Shown: piece by piece, positions 18,949 to 28,298 of the stretch | Layout of the letters: every line of letters begins with the position of its first letter | How positions within the stretch are numbered: the stretch's first letter is position 1 | Assembly (NCBI RefSeq): GCF_015687175.1 | Contig: NZ_JADPQG010000001.1 | Coordinates: forward strand, 558,001 to 622,000 | From: Reinekea sp. G2M2-21 | GTDB taxonomy: Bacteria; Pseudomonadota; Gammaproteobacteria; Pseudomonadales; Natronospirillaceae | DNA length: 64,000 nucleotides | Reading direction: 5' to 3' | Position numbers and translations under genes: made by a program | Notes under the pieces: model-generated | The model's database searches: none | What the model saw: the letters and a program-made list of their open reading frames with translations, nothing else | What the model was told of the DNA's origin: nothing

Positions 18949-19722
18949 ATGATTAATAAGTCTCTGATAAGTGCTGCCCTATTGGGCGGCACTTTTGCGT
19001 TTATAAACCCGGTTTTCGCGGCCGGAGTACCGGTGGTTCAATCTCAGGCCGACCATGTCGCAACCTCCGCGGGTGCCGTGCCCTTGAATCGGCAACAAGA
19101 GGTGAATGCGGCAGACTCGGCACTAATCGAGTCACTTTTATTTCAATTGCAAGATTTGCAGGCGCTGGTTGCTGAACAGCGTGGCATTATTGAAGAGCTG
19201 TCGTATCAGGTTCAGGTCATGCAGCAAGAGCAAAAGGAGCGCTATGTCGATTTAGACAAGCGAATTCAAGGGCTGCAGGACAAAGTGAATAGTGGGGGTG
19301 TCGCCAGTGGGCCCACCTTAACCGTTGAAGACCAGTCTGCGTTAACCGATGAAGAAATACTGGCAGAATACAATGCTGCCAAGGCGCTGATGCTGGATAA
19401 AAAGTTCGACGAATCTATATCTCAGTTGGCTATTTTTGCCAAAAAATACCCGGCACATCCGTTAACCCCAAACGCCTGGTACTGGATAGGGGAAATATAC
19501 CTGGTGCAGCGCAATACGAACGGTGCCAAGCAAGCCTTTGGGAATATCATCAATGAATATCCCGAACACGATAAAATGCCAGATTCTCTGTATAAGCTTG
19601 GTGTGATCGCGCAACAGGCCTCGGATGTCGCCTTGGCGAAACGCTATTTTGAGCGGGTTCTGAATGAATTCCCGAATACGCAGTCTGCTAAATTGGCCAA
19701 AGCGCGCCTGGAAAGCAATTAA
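18949..19722 (+). CDS. cpoB: cell division coordinator CpoB (YbgF)
   Basis: A 257-residue periplasmic protein with a signal peptide (about 1-24, ending VFA), an N-terminal coiled-coil (about 55-110) that trimerises YbgF/CpoB, and a C-terminal TPR domain (about 135-257). CpoB links PBP1B peptidoglycan synthesis with Tol-driven outer-membrane constriction. The frame extends upstream into pal, but the ATG at 18949, ten bases past the pal stop, yields the signal peptide and is preferred. Confidence 0.95.
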   Translation: MINKSLISAALLGGTFAFINPVFAAGVPVVQSQADHVATSAGAVPLNRQQEVNAADSALIESLLFQLQDLQALVAEQRGIIEELSYQVQVMQQEQKERYVDLDKRIQGLQDKVNSGGVASGPTLTVEDQSALTDEEILAEYNAAKALMLDKKFDESISQLAIFAKKYPAHPLTPNAWYWIGEIYLVQRNTNGAKQAFGNIINEYPEHDKMPDSLYKLGVIAQQASDVALAKRYFERVLNEFPNTQSAKLAKARLESN

Positions 19723-19770
19723 ATCTCCTGTGTCGGCAACCCCGGCACTGTTATCGTAAGTGAGTTTCTC

Positions 19771-20451
19771 ATGACAAAAAAAGCTGTCGTTCTGCTAAGT
19801 GGCGGCCTCGATTCGTCGACCGTATTGTCAAAAGCAAAAGCAGATGGATACGAGGTCTATGCACTGAGTTTCGATTATGGTCAGCGCCATGACTCTGAAC
19901 TGGATGCCGCGCGAGCCATTGCCGCCAAAGAGCAGGTTGCAGAGCATAAGATTGTGCCCATGAATTTGCGCAACATTGGTGGTTCTGCCCTGACCGATGA
20001 CGCCATTGATGTACCTGAGACCGAATCTGAGGGAATTCCGGCGACCTATGTGCCAGCGAGAAATACCGTGTTCTTGTCGATCGCCTTGGGCTGGGCTGAA
20101 GTGCTGGACGCCGATGCGATTTTTATTGGTGTTAGCGCGGTGGACTACTCTGGTTATCCGGATTGTCGTCCGGAATACATAGCTGCCTTCGAAACACTGG
20201 CTAATCTGGCCACAAAACGCGGTGTTGAAGGTCGTAAGGTGGCCATTGTCACGCCGTTGATAGACCTGACAAAGGCTCAGACAGTGCAACTTGGGCATAT
20301 ATTAGGCGTCGATTACGCCCTGACCGTATCTTGTTATCAGGCGAATGAGCAGGGTGAAGCGTGTGGTGTGTGCGATTCCTGTCGGTTACGCAAGAAAGGC
20401 TTCGAAGAAGCCGGTGTAGCAGACCCAACCCGATACGCCGCGAAACCCTGA
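19771..20451 (+). CDS. queC: 7-cyano-7-deazaguanine synthase QueC
   Basis: A 226-residue ATP-dependent enzyme converting 7-carboxy-7-deazaguanine to preQ0 in queuosine biosynthesis. It shows the PP-loop LSGGLDSST at the N-terminus, the central [10 protein letters not shown] pattern, and the C-terminal zinc site (C...CGVCDSC). It follows cpoB on the same strand. The frequent neighbour queE is not between them and not elsewhere in this window. Confidence 0.97.
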   Translation: MTKKAVVLLSGGLDSSTVLSKAKADGYEVYALSFDYGQRHDSELDAARAIAAKEQVAEHKIVPMNLRNIGGSALTDDAIDVPETESEGIPATYVPARNTVFLSIALGWAEVLDADAIFIGVSAVDYSGYPDCRPEYIAAFETLANLATKRGVEGRKVAIVTPLIDLTKAQTVQLGHILGVDYALTVSCYQANEQGEACGVCDSCRLRKKGFEEAGVADPTRYAAKP

Positions 20452-20531
20452 GGAAAAGCGCCTCTGGCCCAATATGTGGCGGATTTCTTTGGAAAAACAA
20501 TAACTTGGCGATATTTTTTTTAAATAAAGGG

Positions 20532-20559
20532 TTGCCAAGCGACAAAATTTCCATATTAT
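20532..20559 (+). promoter_or_regulatory. promoter of the tRNA-Lys pair
   Basis: TTGCCA (20532-20537), a 16-base spacer and TATTAT (20554-20559) lie just before the first tRNA. They are followed by a GC-rich discriminator (GCGCC) as found at stringently controlled stable-RNA promoters. Confidence 0.7.
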
Positions 20560-20572
20560 ATGCGCCTCCTTC

Positions 20573-20648
20573 GGGTCGTTAGCTCAGTCGGTAGAGCAGT
20601 TGGCTTTTAACCAATTGGTCGTGCGTTCGAGTCGCACACGACCCACCA
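20573..20648 (+). tRNA. tRNA-Lys (anticodon UUU), copy 1
   Basis: A 76-base tRNA with a 7-bp acceptor stem (GGGTCGT / ACGACCC), D-loop GCTCAGTCGGTAGAGC, anticodon loop CTTTTAA (anticodon TTT at 20606-20608), T-loop TTCGAGT and encoded CCA. Identical to the copy 32 bases downstream. Confidence 0.98.
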
Positions 20649-20680
20649 ATCTTTTTCAGGGTTGTGGGTGAAGGAAATTT

Positions 20681-20756
20681 GGGTCGTTAGCTCAGTCGGT
20701 AGAGCAGTTGGCTTTTAACCAATTGGTCGTGCGTTCGAGTCGCACACGACCCACCA
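20681..20756 (+). tRNA. tRNA-Lys (anticodon UUU), copy 2
   Basis: Identical over all 76 bases to the copy at 20573-20648, anticodon TTT at 20714-20716, encoded CCA. The two are co-transcribed between one promoter and one terminator. Confidence 0.98.
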
Positions 20757-20768
20757 AATTCTTAGAAA

Positions 20769-20791
20769 GGAGAGCATTGCTCTCCTTTTTT
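20769..20791 (+). terminator. Rho-independent terminator of the tRNA-Lys operon
   Basis: GGAGAGC / GCTCTCC stem with a 3-base ATT loop followed by six T, thirteen bases after the second tRNA. Confidence 0.93.
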
Positions 20792-20828
20792 ACGTCGGTA
20801 AGAAATGCCGGAAGGTTGAACACTGGCA

Positions 20829-20856
20829 TTGATGCCCTCATTAAACTGGCTATTAT
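20829..20856 (+). promoter_or_regulatory. putative promoter of nadA
   Basis: TTGATG (20829-20834), a 16-base spacer and TATTAT (20851-20856). Transcription would start near 20863, leaving about 25 bases of leader to the ATG at 20888. Confidence 0.55.
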
Positions 20857-20887
20857 GTATCGCTGGTCACCACGGTCGAACCTTTCT

Positions 20888-21940
20888 ATGACAGATTCCG
20901 CAACGCTTTCAGATTTGAAGATAAATTTTGATGTTCCGCTGACTGAGCGTGAAACAGTGATGTCTGGCGAAGAAGTGGCCAGATTGGAAGCTGAAATCAT
21001 TGAACTATTGAACGCGCAAAATGCGACCTTGGTTGCGCATTATTACTGCGATCCGCTGGTGCAGGCATTAGCGGAAAAGTCTGGCGGCTTTATTGGTGAT
21101 TCGCTGGAAATGGCACGCTTTGGTCGCGATGTTGAGGCTGAAACGGTCGTTGTTGCGGGCGTTAAGTTTATGGGTGAGACCGCTAAGATTCTGAGCCCCG
21201 AAAAACGTGTGTTGATGCCAACACTGGAGGCGACCTGTTCTCTGGACCTGGGGTGTCCGGTGGATGAATTTACTGCTTTCTGTGACGCGAATCCCGACCG
21301 AACTGTGGTTGTCTACGCTAATACCAGTGCGGCCGTTAAAGCACGAGCTGACTGGGTTGTCACCTCCAGTATTGCGCTGGATGTGGTGGACTACCTGGAC
21401 CGGCGGGGCGAGAAAGTCCTCTGGGCGCCGGATCAGCATTTGGGCGCTTATGTTCAAAAGCAAACTGGGGCAGACGTTCTGTTGTGGAACGGTAGCTGTA
21501 TTGTTCACGAAGAGTTCCGCGCAAAAGGGCTGCAAGATATGAAGGCTATGTACCCGGATGCTGCGGTTCTGGTGCACCCAGAGTCTCCTGAATCTGTTAT
21601 CGCGCTGGCCGATGTTGTCGGGTCTACAACCCAGTTGCTGGATGCGTCTCAGTCTATGCCAAATCAACAATTTATCGTCGCTACCGATCGCGGCATTTTT
21701 TACAAAATGCAGCAACGCTCGCCAAAGAAGACCTTCATTGAGGCGCCTACTGCTGGACAAGGAGCTCAATGCCGATCCTGCGCACATTGCCCGTGGATGG
21801 CCATGAATGACTTGCAGCGCATAAAGCAGGAATTACTGGCGCCAGCCAATGAAGTAACGGTACCGGCGGAACTTATCGCAAAAGCCGTAGAGCCGCTGAA
21901 TCGCATGTTGAACTTTGCGGATCAGTTAAAGCGCTCATAA
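20888..21940 (+). CDS. nadA: quinolinate synthase NadA
   Basis: A 350-residue 4Fe-4S enzyme that condenses iminoaspartate with dihydroxyacetone phosphate to quinolinate in NAD biosynthesis. Conserved [17 protein letters not shown], the cluster cysteines in [22 protein letters not shown] and the C-terminal [13 protein letters not shown] are all visible. The frame is open upstream through the second tRNA, so the ATG at 20888, just after a promoter-like pair, is chosen; it gives the usual family length. Its 3' end overlaps the convergent M48 protease gene by 19 bases. Confidence 0.97.
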   Translation: MTDSATLSDLKINFDVPLTERETVMSGEEVARLEAEIIELLNAQNATLVAHYYCDPLVQALAEKSGGFIGDSLEMARFGRDVEAETVVVAGVKFMGETAKILSPEKRVLMPTLEATCSLDLGCPVDEFTAFCDANPDRTVVVYANTSAAVKARADWVVTSSIALDVVDYLDRRGEKVLWAPDQHLGAYVQKQTGADVLLWNGSCIVHEEFRAKGLQDMKAMYPDAAVLVHPESPESVIALADVVGSTTQLLDASQSMPNQQFIVATDRGIFYKMQQRSPKKTFIEAPTAGQGAQCRSCAHCPWMAMNDLQRIKQELLAPANEVTVPAELIAKAVEPLNRMLNFADQLKRS

Positions 21941-23193
21941 CGGCTGGTAAATTGGCTGAGCAACGTTTTTAGTAGAGCCGCTTGGTTGGTTTCCTTTTCA
22001 TTTTTAAGGCTACGCCCTAAGAAGGCGATAGCCTCGGCTTCCCGGCCCGATTGCCACAGAAATTGTCCGTGCCAGTAGTAGGTCGCTGCCCGATGCTGGC
22101 ATCTTTCAGCAGCTCTTTTCATGTTCTCGATGACATTCAGTGTCAAAAATTCTTTCTGCGCACGGTTATTGAGCTGATTGAATGTATCGCATACGGCAGA
22201 GCTGTCTTGGCTGATTTGCAGATTTAAAAGCTCAAAATGTGCCGGTAAAAAGCTTGGAAATATCTGAGTAATCTTCTTGAATCGTTGGGAATTGGTGGCA
22301 GTATCTGATTCTTGGCTGACCTGTTTAATCGCGTGCGCAAAGTGCAGATCGGGGTTTGCAGGATCAGACTGTATAGCCGGCAGCGGCAAATCAGCGACAT
22401 CACTGTTACCCTGAACGTACGCTTTTAAAAAGAGGTAGAGTCGTTCATCTGGTTTGCTTGACGGGGCCGATGTGTTGGCGGAAAGCTTGGAAGAACGTGT
22501 ATTGCCGAGCGGATGGGTCATTAAAAATTCATACGCTGAGCTGGCATTGTCATCCAGCTTCTGGAAAAAAACGCGGCCAGCTTCGGTGTCGTAGCGAGTA
22601 TTGGCCATGATGCTTTGTGCGAGCTGGTCGGCTTCTACCTCCATTGCGCGGCTGAAGGTCAGACGGCTTTGTGCCGTGCCGGCAAAGGTGGATATCAATG
22701 CAGCGTTGGCTACTTCGGGGTTTTCCTGTGCAAGCAGGATTGACACTAAAATGCCCGTGGCCAGGGTCAATGCTTGCTGATTGGACTTTTGCGTCAGGCG
22801 ACTGAAATGATCCAGCGCGATATGTGCCATTTCGTGCGCCAGTACGGATATCAGTTCACTTTCATTATCGGTGGCACGCCAAAGTCCGGTATGGATAGCA
22901 ATGACATTGCCTGGAATGGCGAACGCATTGATGGTCGGATCCTTCAAAATGAGCGGCAAGGTCGAGTCAACGGGCGAAGGGCTGGCAAGATTGAGTTTCA
23001 GGAAGCGTTGATTAAGCCAGTAATGTGCCCAGTAATTTTGGACAATCGCATTTTGGCGATTCAGGCTCCGCACAACATAGTCCTGAAAATCAACCGATTC
23101 ACTGCTTGACCAGTTCACGGGTTTGTCGCCAAAGGCAGCGAAAACAGACAGCGGAAAAGACCAAATAAACAATAACGAAACTAGCTTTCTCAT
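21922..23193 (-). CDS. M48-family periplasmic metalloprotease (BepA-like)
   Basis: A 423-residue zinc metalloprotease with a signal peptide (about 1-19, ending VFA) and HExxH in [15 protein letters not shown] (about 145), followed by a downstream Glu in the EVEADQLA segment as third ligand. The C-terminal half is helical with repeat character, as in BepA, which degrades or folds LptD and other outer-membrane proteins in quality control. It is somewhat shorter than E. coli BepA (487), so orthology is likely but not certain. It converges on nadA. Confidence 0.87.
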   Translation of the reverse strand: MRKLVSLLFIWSFPLSVFAAFGDKPVNWSSSESVDFQDYVVRSLNRQNAIVQNYWAHYWLNQRFLKLNLASPSPVDSTLPLILKDPTINAFAIPGNVIAIHTGLWRATDNESELISVLAHEMAHIALDHFSRLTQKSNQQALTLATGILVSILLAQENPEVANAALISTFAGTAQSRLTFSRAMEVEADQLAQSIMANTRYDTEAGRVFFQKLDDNASSAYEFLMTHPLGNTRSSKLSANTSAPSSKPDERLYLFLKAYVQGNSDVADLPLPAIQSDPANPDLHFAHAIKQVSQESDTATNSQRFKKITQIFPSFLPAHFELLNLQISQDSSAVCDTFNQLNNRAQKEFLTLNVIENMKRAAERCQHRAATYYWHGQFLWQSGREAEAIAFLGRSLKNEKETNQAALLKTLLSQFTSRYERFN

Positions 23194-23286
23194 AACCCGG
23201 GATAGCAGACCTGATGGATGTCGGTTAACATCATATAGTGATATTTCTCAGTAAAATTAATCAACTTGTAATTGACGTGTAAAACA

Positions 23287-23520
23287 ATGAAGCGAACTTT
23301 AGTAGACGCACGTAAGCTGCGGTGCCCGTTACCTTTGCTGAAGTTAAAACAGGCATTAGCGCAGGTAGAGGTGGGTGACGAAGTAGGTATTGCCGCAACG
23401 GACGCGGGTTCCTGGCGAGACATTCCGGCTTTTGTTGAGCTGACTGACCATTTATTAATTGAACAGCAAAACGAAAACGACGAGTTTTGGTTTGTTGTTC
23501 AAAAAGGAGACTCAGATTGA
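23287..23520 (+). CDS. TusA/SirA-family sulfurtransferase-like protein (paralogue next to perM)
   Basis: A 77-residue TusA-family protein with the active-site motif RCPLP (Cys near 13) and the GDEVGIAATDAGSWRDIP pattern. Family members carry persulfide sulfur. A typical tusA lies at 41046, so this is a second copy; pairing a TusA-like gene with a PerM/AI-2E permease gene is widespread. The ATG at 23287 is preferred over an upstream TTG. Its stop overlaps the next start. Confidence 0.88.
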   Translation: MKRTLVDARKLRCPLPLLKLKQALAQVEVGDEVGIAATDAGSWRDIPAFVELTDHLLIEQQNENDEFWFVVQKGDSD

Positions 23521-24620
23521 AAATCTATAGGGTGGTATCGGACTTCCTGCATCGATATTTTTCTGATGAAGAAGCCGTCATTCTGTTTTTGTTATTCGTG
23601 ATTGCCATTGCGCTGATTTACGCTTTTGGCAGTATTCTGACCCCGTTATTCGCAGCTGTGATACTTTCTTACTTGTTATCCCCGTTGGTCGACAAGTTGC
23701 AGGCTTATAAAGTCCCGCATTGGCTAGCAGTGACCATTGTCTTTCTGATCTTTTTCGGGTTTTTATTTGTTGCTCTGTTGATTCTGGTTCCAGCGTTGAT
23801 TAAACAGATCAGCAGCCTGGTGAGTGACGTGCCTAGAATGATGCGCTTGTTCCAGGACCAGCTTGCACTGTTGCCAGAAAAATACCCGGATATCTTGTCT
23901 GATGAACTAGTAAGTCAATGGGTGGGAAGCCTGGATCTCAGTCAGGTCGGGCAACAATTGTCTGGCTGGTTGCCTAACGTCGTTTCATTTTCGCTGAATA
24001 CTTTGCCAAGTATTATCGGCGTGCTCATTTACGTTGTTGTCGTGCCGTTGATGGTGTTTTTCATCCTGAAAGACCGCGATCGACTCTGGGCGGATTTTAA
24101 ATCTTTGTTGCCTGCGCAACGGCGATTGATGAATCAGATTGCCCTGGAGATGAACCAGCAGATTGCCAACTACATTCGCGGCAAGGTGATCGAAATCATC
24201 ATCGTGGGTGGTGTCAGTTTTATCACGTTCACTTTGCTGGGGCTGGATTACGCGGCATTGCTAGGCGTTTTAGTTGGTTTTTCAGTGCTCATTCCCTATA
24301 TTGGGGCTACCGTAATTACCATACCGGTCTTTGCCATTGGGGTGTTTCAGTGGGGTTTTGGCCCAGATCTCTACTGGGTGTTGTTTGCCTATCTGGTGAT
24401 TCAGATGTTGGACGGTAATGTTCTGGTGCCCCTGCTGTTTTCAGAAGCGGTCAATCTGCACCCCGTCTCCATTATTGTGGCCGTGCTCATTTTCGGAGGT
24501 TTATGGGGATTTTGGGGGATTTTCTTTGCGATACCTCTGGCTACCTTGGTTAAAGCCATCGTTAACGCGTGGCCAAACGCAACGGCATCCATGGCGGGGC
24601 CGGAAACGGCAGAAGAGTAA
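23517..24620 (+). CDS. AI-2E/PerM-family transporter
   Basis: A 367-residue polytopic protein of the AI-2E exporter/PerM family with about eight membrane helices; conserved features are the RGKVIEIIIVGG stretch and the ALLGVLVGFSVLIPYIGA segment. Members are inner-membrane permeases, some being Na+/H+ antiporters, and the substrate here is unknown. The best start is TTG at 23517, which overlaps the TusA-like stop and follows AAAAAGGAGA at a good distance. Several upstream codons would also be in frame. Confidence 0.87.
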   Translation: MKIYRVVSDFLHRYFSDEEAVILFLLFVIAIALIYAFGSILTPLFAAVILSYLLSPLVDKLQAYKVPHWLAVTIVFLIFFGFLFVALLILVPALIKQISSLVSDVPRMMRLFQDQLALLPEKYPDILSDELVSQWVGSLDLSQVGQQLSGWLPNVVSFSLNTLPSIIGVLIYVVVVPLMVFFILKDRDRLWADFKSLLPAQRRLMNQIALEMNQQIANYIRGKVIEIIIVGGVSFITFTLLGLDYAALLGVLVGFSVLIPYIGATVITIPVFAIGVFQWGFGPDLYWVLFAYLVIQMLDGNVLVPLLFSEAVNLHPVSIIVAVLIFGGLWGFWGIFFAIPLATLVKAIVNAWPNATASMAGPETAEE

Positions 24621-24677
24621 TTTTCTGTGTAATGTGTGTCGCCACTAAACTTTGGTGTGGCGACCAAAGGAGAGGTA

Positions 24678-24709
24678 GAGGGTGGCACTCCGCCCTCAAC
24701 CTGTTTTTT
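24678..24709 (+). terminator. possible terminator after the PerM-family gene
   Basis: An 8-bp stem (GAGGGTGG / CCGCCCTC, one G-T pair, loop CACT) is followed seven bases later by six T. It overlaps the convergent bcp stop. A perfect GTCGCCAC / GTGGCGAC inverted repeat without T-run lies just upstream. Moderate support only. Confidence 0.4.
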
Positions 24710-25184
24710 GCGATTTAACGCCAGCACCTGCTTCAATAAAATCAATCACTTCATGAACGTGGTTTCGCACATCAATATCCCGCCATTCTTTGATCATGAT
24801 GCCGTCTTCGTTGATCAGAAAAGTCGAGCGACTCAGGCTGATAATCGTCTTGCCAAAAAACTCTTTTTCTCTGAGTACACCAAATAATTCACAAAGTCGG
24901 CTGTTTTCGTCCGAAATCAATTCGAATGGCAGAGCCTGCGCCTCTTTGAAGCGTTCGTGATTGTCCAGCGAATCGCGACTGACACCGAAAACCAGGGTGT
25001 TTTTATCTCTGAAACGGCGGTAGTTGGCTGCAAAATCCTGATTTTCGATCGTGCAGGCCGGCGTGTTGTCTTTCGGGTAAAAATACAGAATGATTTGAAA
25101 CCCTGCCAGTGCGCGCAATTGCACATTTTTGTGACTCGTGGCCGGAACAATAAAGTCAGGTACCGTGTCCCCTTCTCGAATCAT
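24696..25184 (-). CDS. bcp: thioredoxin-dependent thiol peroxidase, BCP/PrxQ family
   Basis: A 162-residue peroxiredoxin of the bacterioferritin-comigratory type, reducing hydroperoxides. The peroxidatic Cys is C44 in DNTPACTIENQ. The position five residues later, where E. coli BCP has its resolving Cys, is Gln, so this enzyme is probably of the one-Cys-like or alternative-resolution type. The end of the protein is typical. It is divergent from dapA, in the frequent bcp/dapA neighbourhood. Confidence 0.93.
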   Translation of the reverse strand: MIREGDTVPDFIVPATSHKNVQLRALAGFQIILYFYPKDNTPACTIENQDFAANYRRFRDKNTLVFGVSRDSLDNHERFKEAQALPFELISDENSRLCELFGVLREKEFFGKTIISLSRSTFLINEDGIMIKEWRDIDVRNHVHEVIDFIEAGAGVKSQKTG

Positions 25185-25338
25185 ACATTTGCCTCCTGAT
25201 GGATATTCCTTCGTTTGGTTGAAATTTGAACAGACGAAGTTTAAGTATGGCCCATAATTTGTAATTCGCCAGTATTACGTCTTGTACAAGGTAAAAGCCG
25301 CCAGTACCATTGCGCCAACGTGTTATTGAGTATGAATT

Positions 25339-26214
25339 ATGATTACCGGCAGTATGGTTGCCCTTGTTACACCGATGCAGACCGACGGAACCATTGATTG
25401 GGACAGTCTGGCAAATCTGATTGAATTTCACATTGAAAATGATACAGCAGCGATTGTTATTGTCGGCACGACAGGTGAGTCCGCGACACTTGATATGGCC
25501 GAACATGAAAAGGTGATTCAGTACACCGTCGAAAAAAGTGCCAAACGAATACCCATAATCGCCGGAACGGGCGGTAATTCCACCTCTGAAGCCATACATT
25601 TAACCTCTGCAGCCAAGCGTGTTGGTGCCGATGCAGCCCTGATAGTGACACCTTATTACAATAAGCCTTCACAAGAAGGACTGTACCAGCATTTCAAAGC
25701 TATTGCCGAAGCGGTTGACATCCCACAGATCCTTTATAATGTGCCAGGTCGTACAGCGTGCGATTTGTTGCCCGAAACGGTTCTGCGACTAGTCGATATC
25801 CCCAATATTGTGGGCATTAAAGAAGCCACTGGAGATCTGGAACGCGCCCGTTTTCTGATTGACAACGTACCGTCCGATTTTGCGGTTTACAGTGGTGACG
25901 ATGCGACAGCATTGGAATTGATTTTAATGGGTGGCCACGGCGATATCTCCGTGACGGCCAATGTGTCTCCTAAAGCAATGGCGAGCATGTGTGCGGCTGC
26001 CGCAACTGGTAATGAAGAGCTTGCTCGGCGTTTGAACGACTCGTTAATGCCATTGCACAAAAAGCTGTTCGTTGAGGCAAATCCGGTGCCGGTAAAATGG
26101 GCTTTACATCTGATGGGGTTGATACCGAATGGTATCCGCTTACCTCTGGTTTGGCTGGATGAAGAATTTCATGAAGCGGTGACCACCGCCATGATGGAAT
26201 CGGGAATCATATAA
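25339..26214 (+). CDS. dapA: 4-hydroxy-tetrahydrodipicolinate synthase
   Basis: A 291-residue aldolase-fold enzyme that condenses pyruvate with aspartate semialdehyde, the first step towards diaminopimelate and lysine. The Schiff-base lysine is K161 in GIKEATGDL, with T44/T45 in GTTGES, Y133 and R138 in YNVPGRT. It starts a run of closely spaced genes: bamC 3 bases after, then the metallo-beta-lactamase-fold gene. Confidence 0.98.
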   Translation: MITGSMVALVTPMQTDGTIDWDSLANLIEFHIENDTAAIVIVGTTGESATLDMAEHEKVIQYTVEKSAKRIPIIAGTGGNSTSEAIHLTSAAKRVGADAALIVTPYYNKPSQEGLYQHFKAIAEAVDIPQILYNVPGRTACDLLPETVLRLVDIPNIVGIKEATGDLERARFLIDNVPSDFAVYSGDDATALELILMGGHGDISVTANVSPKAMASMCAAAATGNEELARRLNDSLMPLHKKLFVEANPVPVKWALHLMGLIPNGIRLPLVWLDEEFHEAVTTAMMESGII

Positions 26215-26217
26215 CCT

Positions 26218-26775
26218 ATGAAACGCCTTACCTCTTCGTTGTTCGTTATTGTCCTGCTGGCGGGCTGTTCAGCCAAGCCGGTATTGGTGAATTACACAGC
26301 GCCAGTCGCGACACCGTCAGATTGGTACCCAATACCTGCAGATGCTCCAGCACAGGCTGAGCTGACGTCGCCAGAAGTACCGCGCATTTATCCTGAACTC
26401 GAAACATTGGCATCTGTCGCGACAGATCTGCCTTTAACAGTGGACTGGGTTAGCGATAGCCTTGGCAATCGCAGTCTTTTGCTCAACCGCCCCTCTGGCG
26501 CTACCTGGGAGTTGCTGGAATCTGCAATGGATCAGCTCGATATAGCAATCTTTGACAAAAATCGCGACGAATACCGGTTTGAATTAGCAATGGACAAACC
26601 CAGAAAAGGCTTATTCAATCTGTTCAAAACCAGTGAAGAGTTGAATGTTGTGCTTATTCCAAGGGGTAATTCCACAGTTGTTGCGGTTGAAGGTAAGGAC
26701 GATATTGCGCCGGAAACGAAAGATGTTGACCGAATACTGAATCAGCTGATGAATCATTTTCAAGCGAACGGCTAG
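26218..26775 (+). CDS. bamC: outer-membrane lipoprotein BamC (NlpB/DapX family), short form
   Basis: A 185-residue lipoprotein with lipobox LLAGCS (Cys near 17) located directly after dapA, the classic dapA-bamC position. BamC is an accessory lipoprotein of the beta-barrel assembly machine. It has a short proline-rich N-terminus and a single NlpB-type helix-grip domain (about 75-185), whereas E. coli BamC (344) has two, so this is a reduced version. Assignment rests on context plus the C-terminal domain pattern. Confidence 0.8.
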   Translation: MKRLTSSLFVIVLLAGCSAKPVLVNYTAPVATPSDWYPIPADAPAQAELTSPEVPRIYPELETLASVATDLPLTVDWVSDSLGNRSLLLNRPSGATWELLESAMDQLDIAIFDKNRDEYRFELAMDKPRKGLFNLFKTSEELNVVLIPRGNSTVVAVEGKDDIAPETKDVDRILNQLMNHFQANG

Positions 26776-26776
26776 T

Positions 26777-27544
26777 ATGCGGATTGCTTCTTTAGGCAGT
26801 GGAAGCAAAGGGAATGCGACACTGGTACAGGCGGCGGATAAAACCTTCTTAATAGACTGCGGCTTTGGCTTGAAAGAAATTGAAGGCCGGCTCAGAAACA
26901 GAGGGATCGCGCCTGAATCGTTAAGCGGTATTTTTGTGACCCATGAACATGGAGACCACATTAAAGGCGCGCCTATGCTGGCAAACCGTTACAGCATTCC
27001 TCTATGGGCGACACACGGTACTTCTCGGCATTTTAAGCGGGAAGTGCCTTCCAGTATTGTGATGATGCCGAACCAACGATTACAGGTGCACGGCGTCGAC
27101 ATTGAATCCGTTACCGTCCCTCACGACAGTGCTGAACCAAGCCAGTTCATTTTTAGGCACAATGGCTTGAGTTTTGGCATTCTGACTGATTTAGGTTCAA
27201 TCACCAATCGTGTCAAAAAGGCCTATAACGAATGTCAGCTGCTGATGTTAGAATGCAACCACGATCCTGAGTTGTTGGAAAAAGGACCCTACCCACCCAG
27301 TTTAAAACGTCGGGTAGGGGGTGATTTTGGTCACTTGAGTAATGCGCAAGCTGCTCAGTTGCTCGGAAGCATTAACCGAACGCAATTGAAGCAGGTGTTG
27401 ATTTCGCACATCAGTGAGCAGAATAACGACCCGAATTTAGCCATGGACACTCTCCAACCCGAATTGGATGGTTTCCATACAAAAGTCGAATTATTAACGC
27501 AAAATGAAGGCTGCGACTGGATTACGCTGCGCCACCGCGATTAG
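26777..27544 (+). CDS. metallo-beta-lactamase-fold hydrolase (YycJ/WalJ-like)
   Basis: A 255-residue MBL-fold protein with the metal-binding HxHxDH motif in FVTHEHGDHIKG and a later metal ligand Asp/His set (GILTDLGS, LISHIS). The N-terminal IASLGSGSKGNATLV pattern is typical of the YycJ/WalJ group, reported as 5' exonucleases or cell-wall-linked hydrolases. Its precise substrate here is not deducible. It follows bamC with one base between and likely shares its transcript. Confidence 0.88.
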   Translation: MRIASLGSGSKGNATLVQAADKTFLIDCGFGLKEIEGRLRNRGIAPESLSGIFVTHEHGDHIKGAPMLANRYSIPLWATHGTSRHFKREVPSSIVMMPNQRLQVHGVDIESVTVPHDSAEPSQFIFRHNGLSFGILTDLGSITNRVKKAYNECQLLMLECNHDPELLEKGPYPPSLKRRVGGDFGHLSNAQAAQLLGSINRTQLKQVLISHISEQNNDPNLAMDTLQPELDGFHTKVELLTQNEGCDWITLRHRD

Positions 27545-27587
27545 TCAAAGGCAAAGATAGTCCGGAAACAGAATGTGAGGCTTCACT

Positions 27588-28298
27588 ATGGAAAAAACAG
27601 GCGTTCTTTACGCTGGTAAGGCAAAAACGGTTCATACCACGGCGGACCGGGATTTGATGGTTCTTGAATTCCGTAACGATACATCAGCCTTTGATGGGGA
27701 AAGAATTGAGCAGTTGGCAAACAAAGGTCGGGTAAATAATCTGTTTAACGCCTTTGTCATGCAGAAATTACAGGGTGCTGGCATTGAAACCCACTTTGTC
27801 AAAACCTTATCGGACCACGAATCGCTGGTGCGAAATTTAAAAATGCTGCCGGTTGAATGTGTCGTGCGTAACCGTGCTGCCGGAAGTCTGGTCAGACGAT
27901 TAGGCGTAGAAGAAGGGCAGGAGTTGAATCCACCTATCTTTGAATTCTTCCTGAAAAATGATGCGTTGCATGACCCAATGGTGAATGATTTTCATATTGA
28001 AACCTTTGGTTGGGCCAGTAAAGATCAAATCGCTCAGATGAAAGATCTGACGTTCAAAGTGAATGAAGTGCTGAAATCGCTCTTCGGACAAGGTGATCTG
28101 ATTTTGGTGGATTACAAACTTGAATTCGGTGTGTTTGATGGTCGGGTTATCCTGGGCGATGAGTTCTCGCCCGATGGTTGCCGGCTATGGGATGCGAAAA
28201 CCATGGAAAAGATGGATAAAGACCGTTTCCGTCAGGGTTTAGGAAATGTCGTCGAGAGTTATATGGAAGTTGGTCGTCGCATTGGTGTTGAGTTCTGA
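27588..28298 (+). CDS. purC: phosphoribosylaminoimidazole-succinocarboxamide synthase
   Basis: A 236-residue SAICAR synthetase of purine biosynthesis. It shows LYAGKAKTV at the ATP-binding start, [12 protein letters not shown], and LVDYKLEFG...[11 protein letters not shown] near the C-terminus. Length equals that of E. coli PurC (237). The position downstream of dapA-bamC is a conserved gammaproteobacterial arrangement. Confidence 0.98.
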   Translation: MEKTGVLYAGKAKTVHTTADRDLMVLEFRNDTSAFDGERIEQLANKGRVNNLFNAFVMQKLQGAGIETHFVKTLSDHESLVRNLKMLPVECVVRNRAAGSLVRRLGVEEGQELNPPIFEFFLKNDALHDPMVNDFHIETFGWASKDQIAQMKDLTFKVNEVLKSLFGQGDLILVDYKLEFGVFDGRVILGDEFSPDGCRLWDAKTMEKMDKDRFRQGLGNVVESYMEVGRRIGVEF

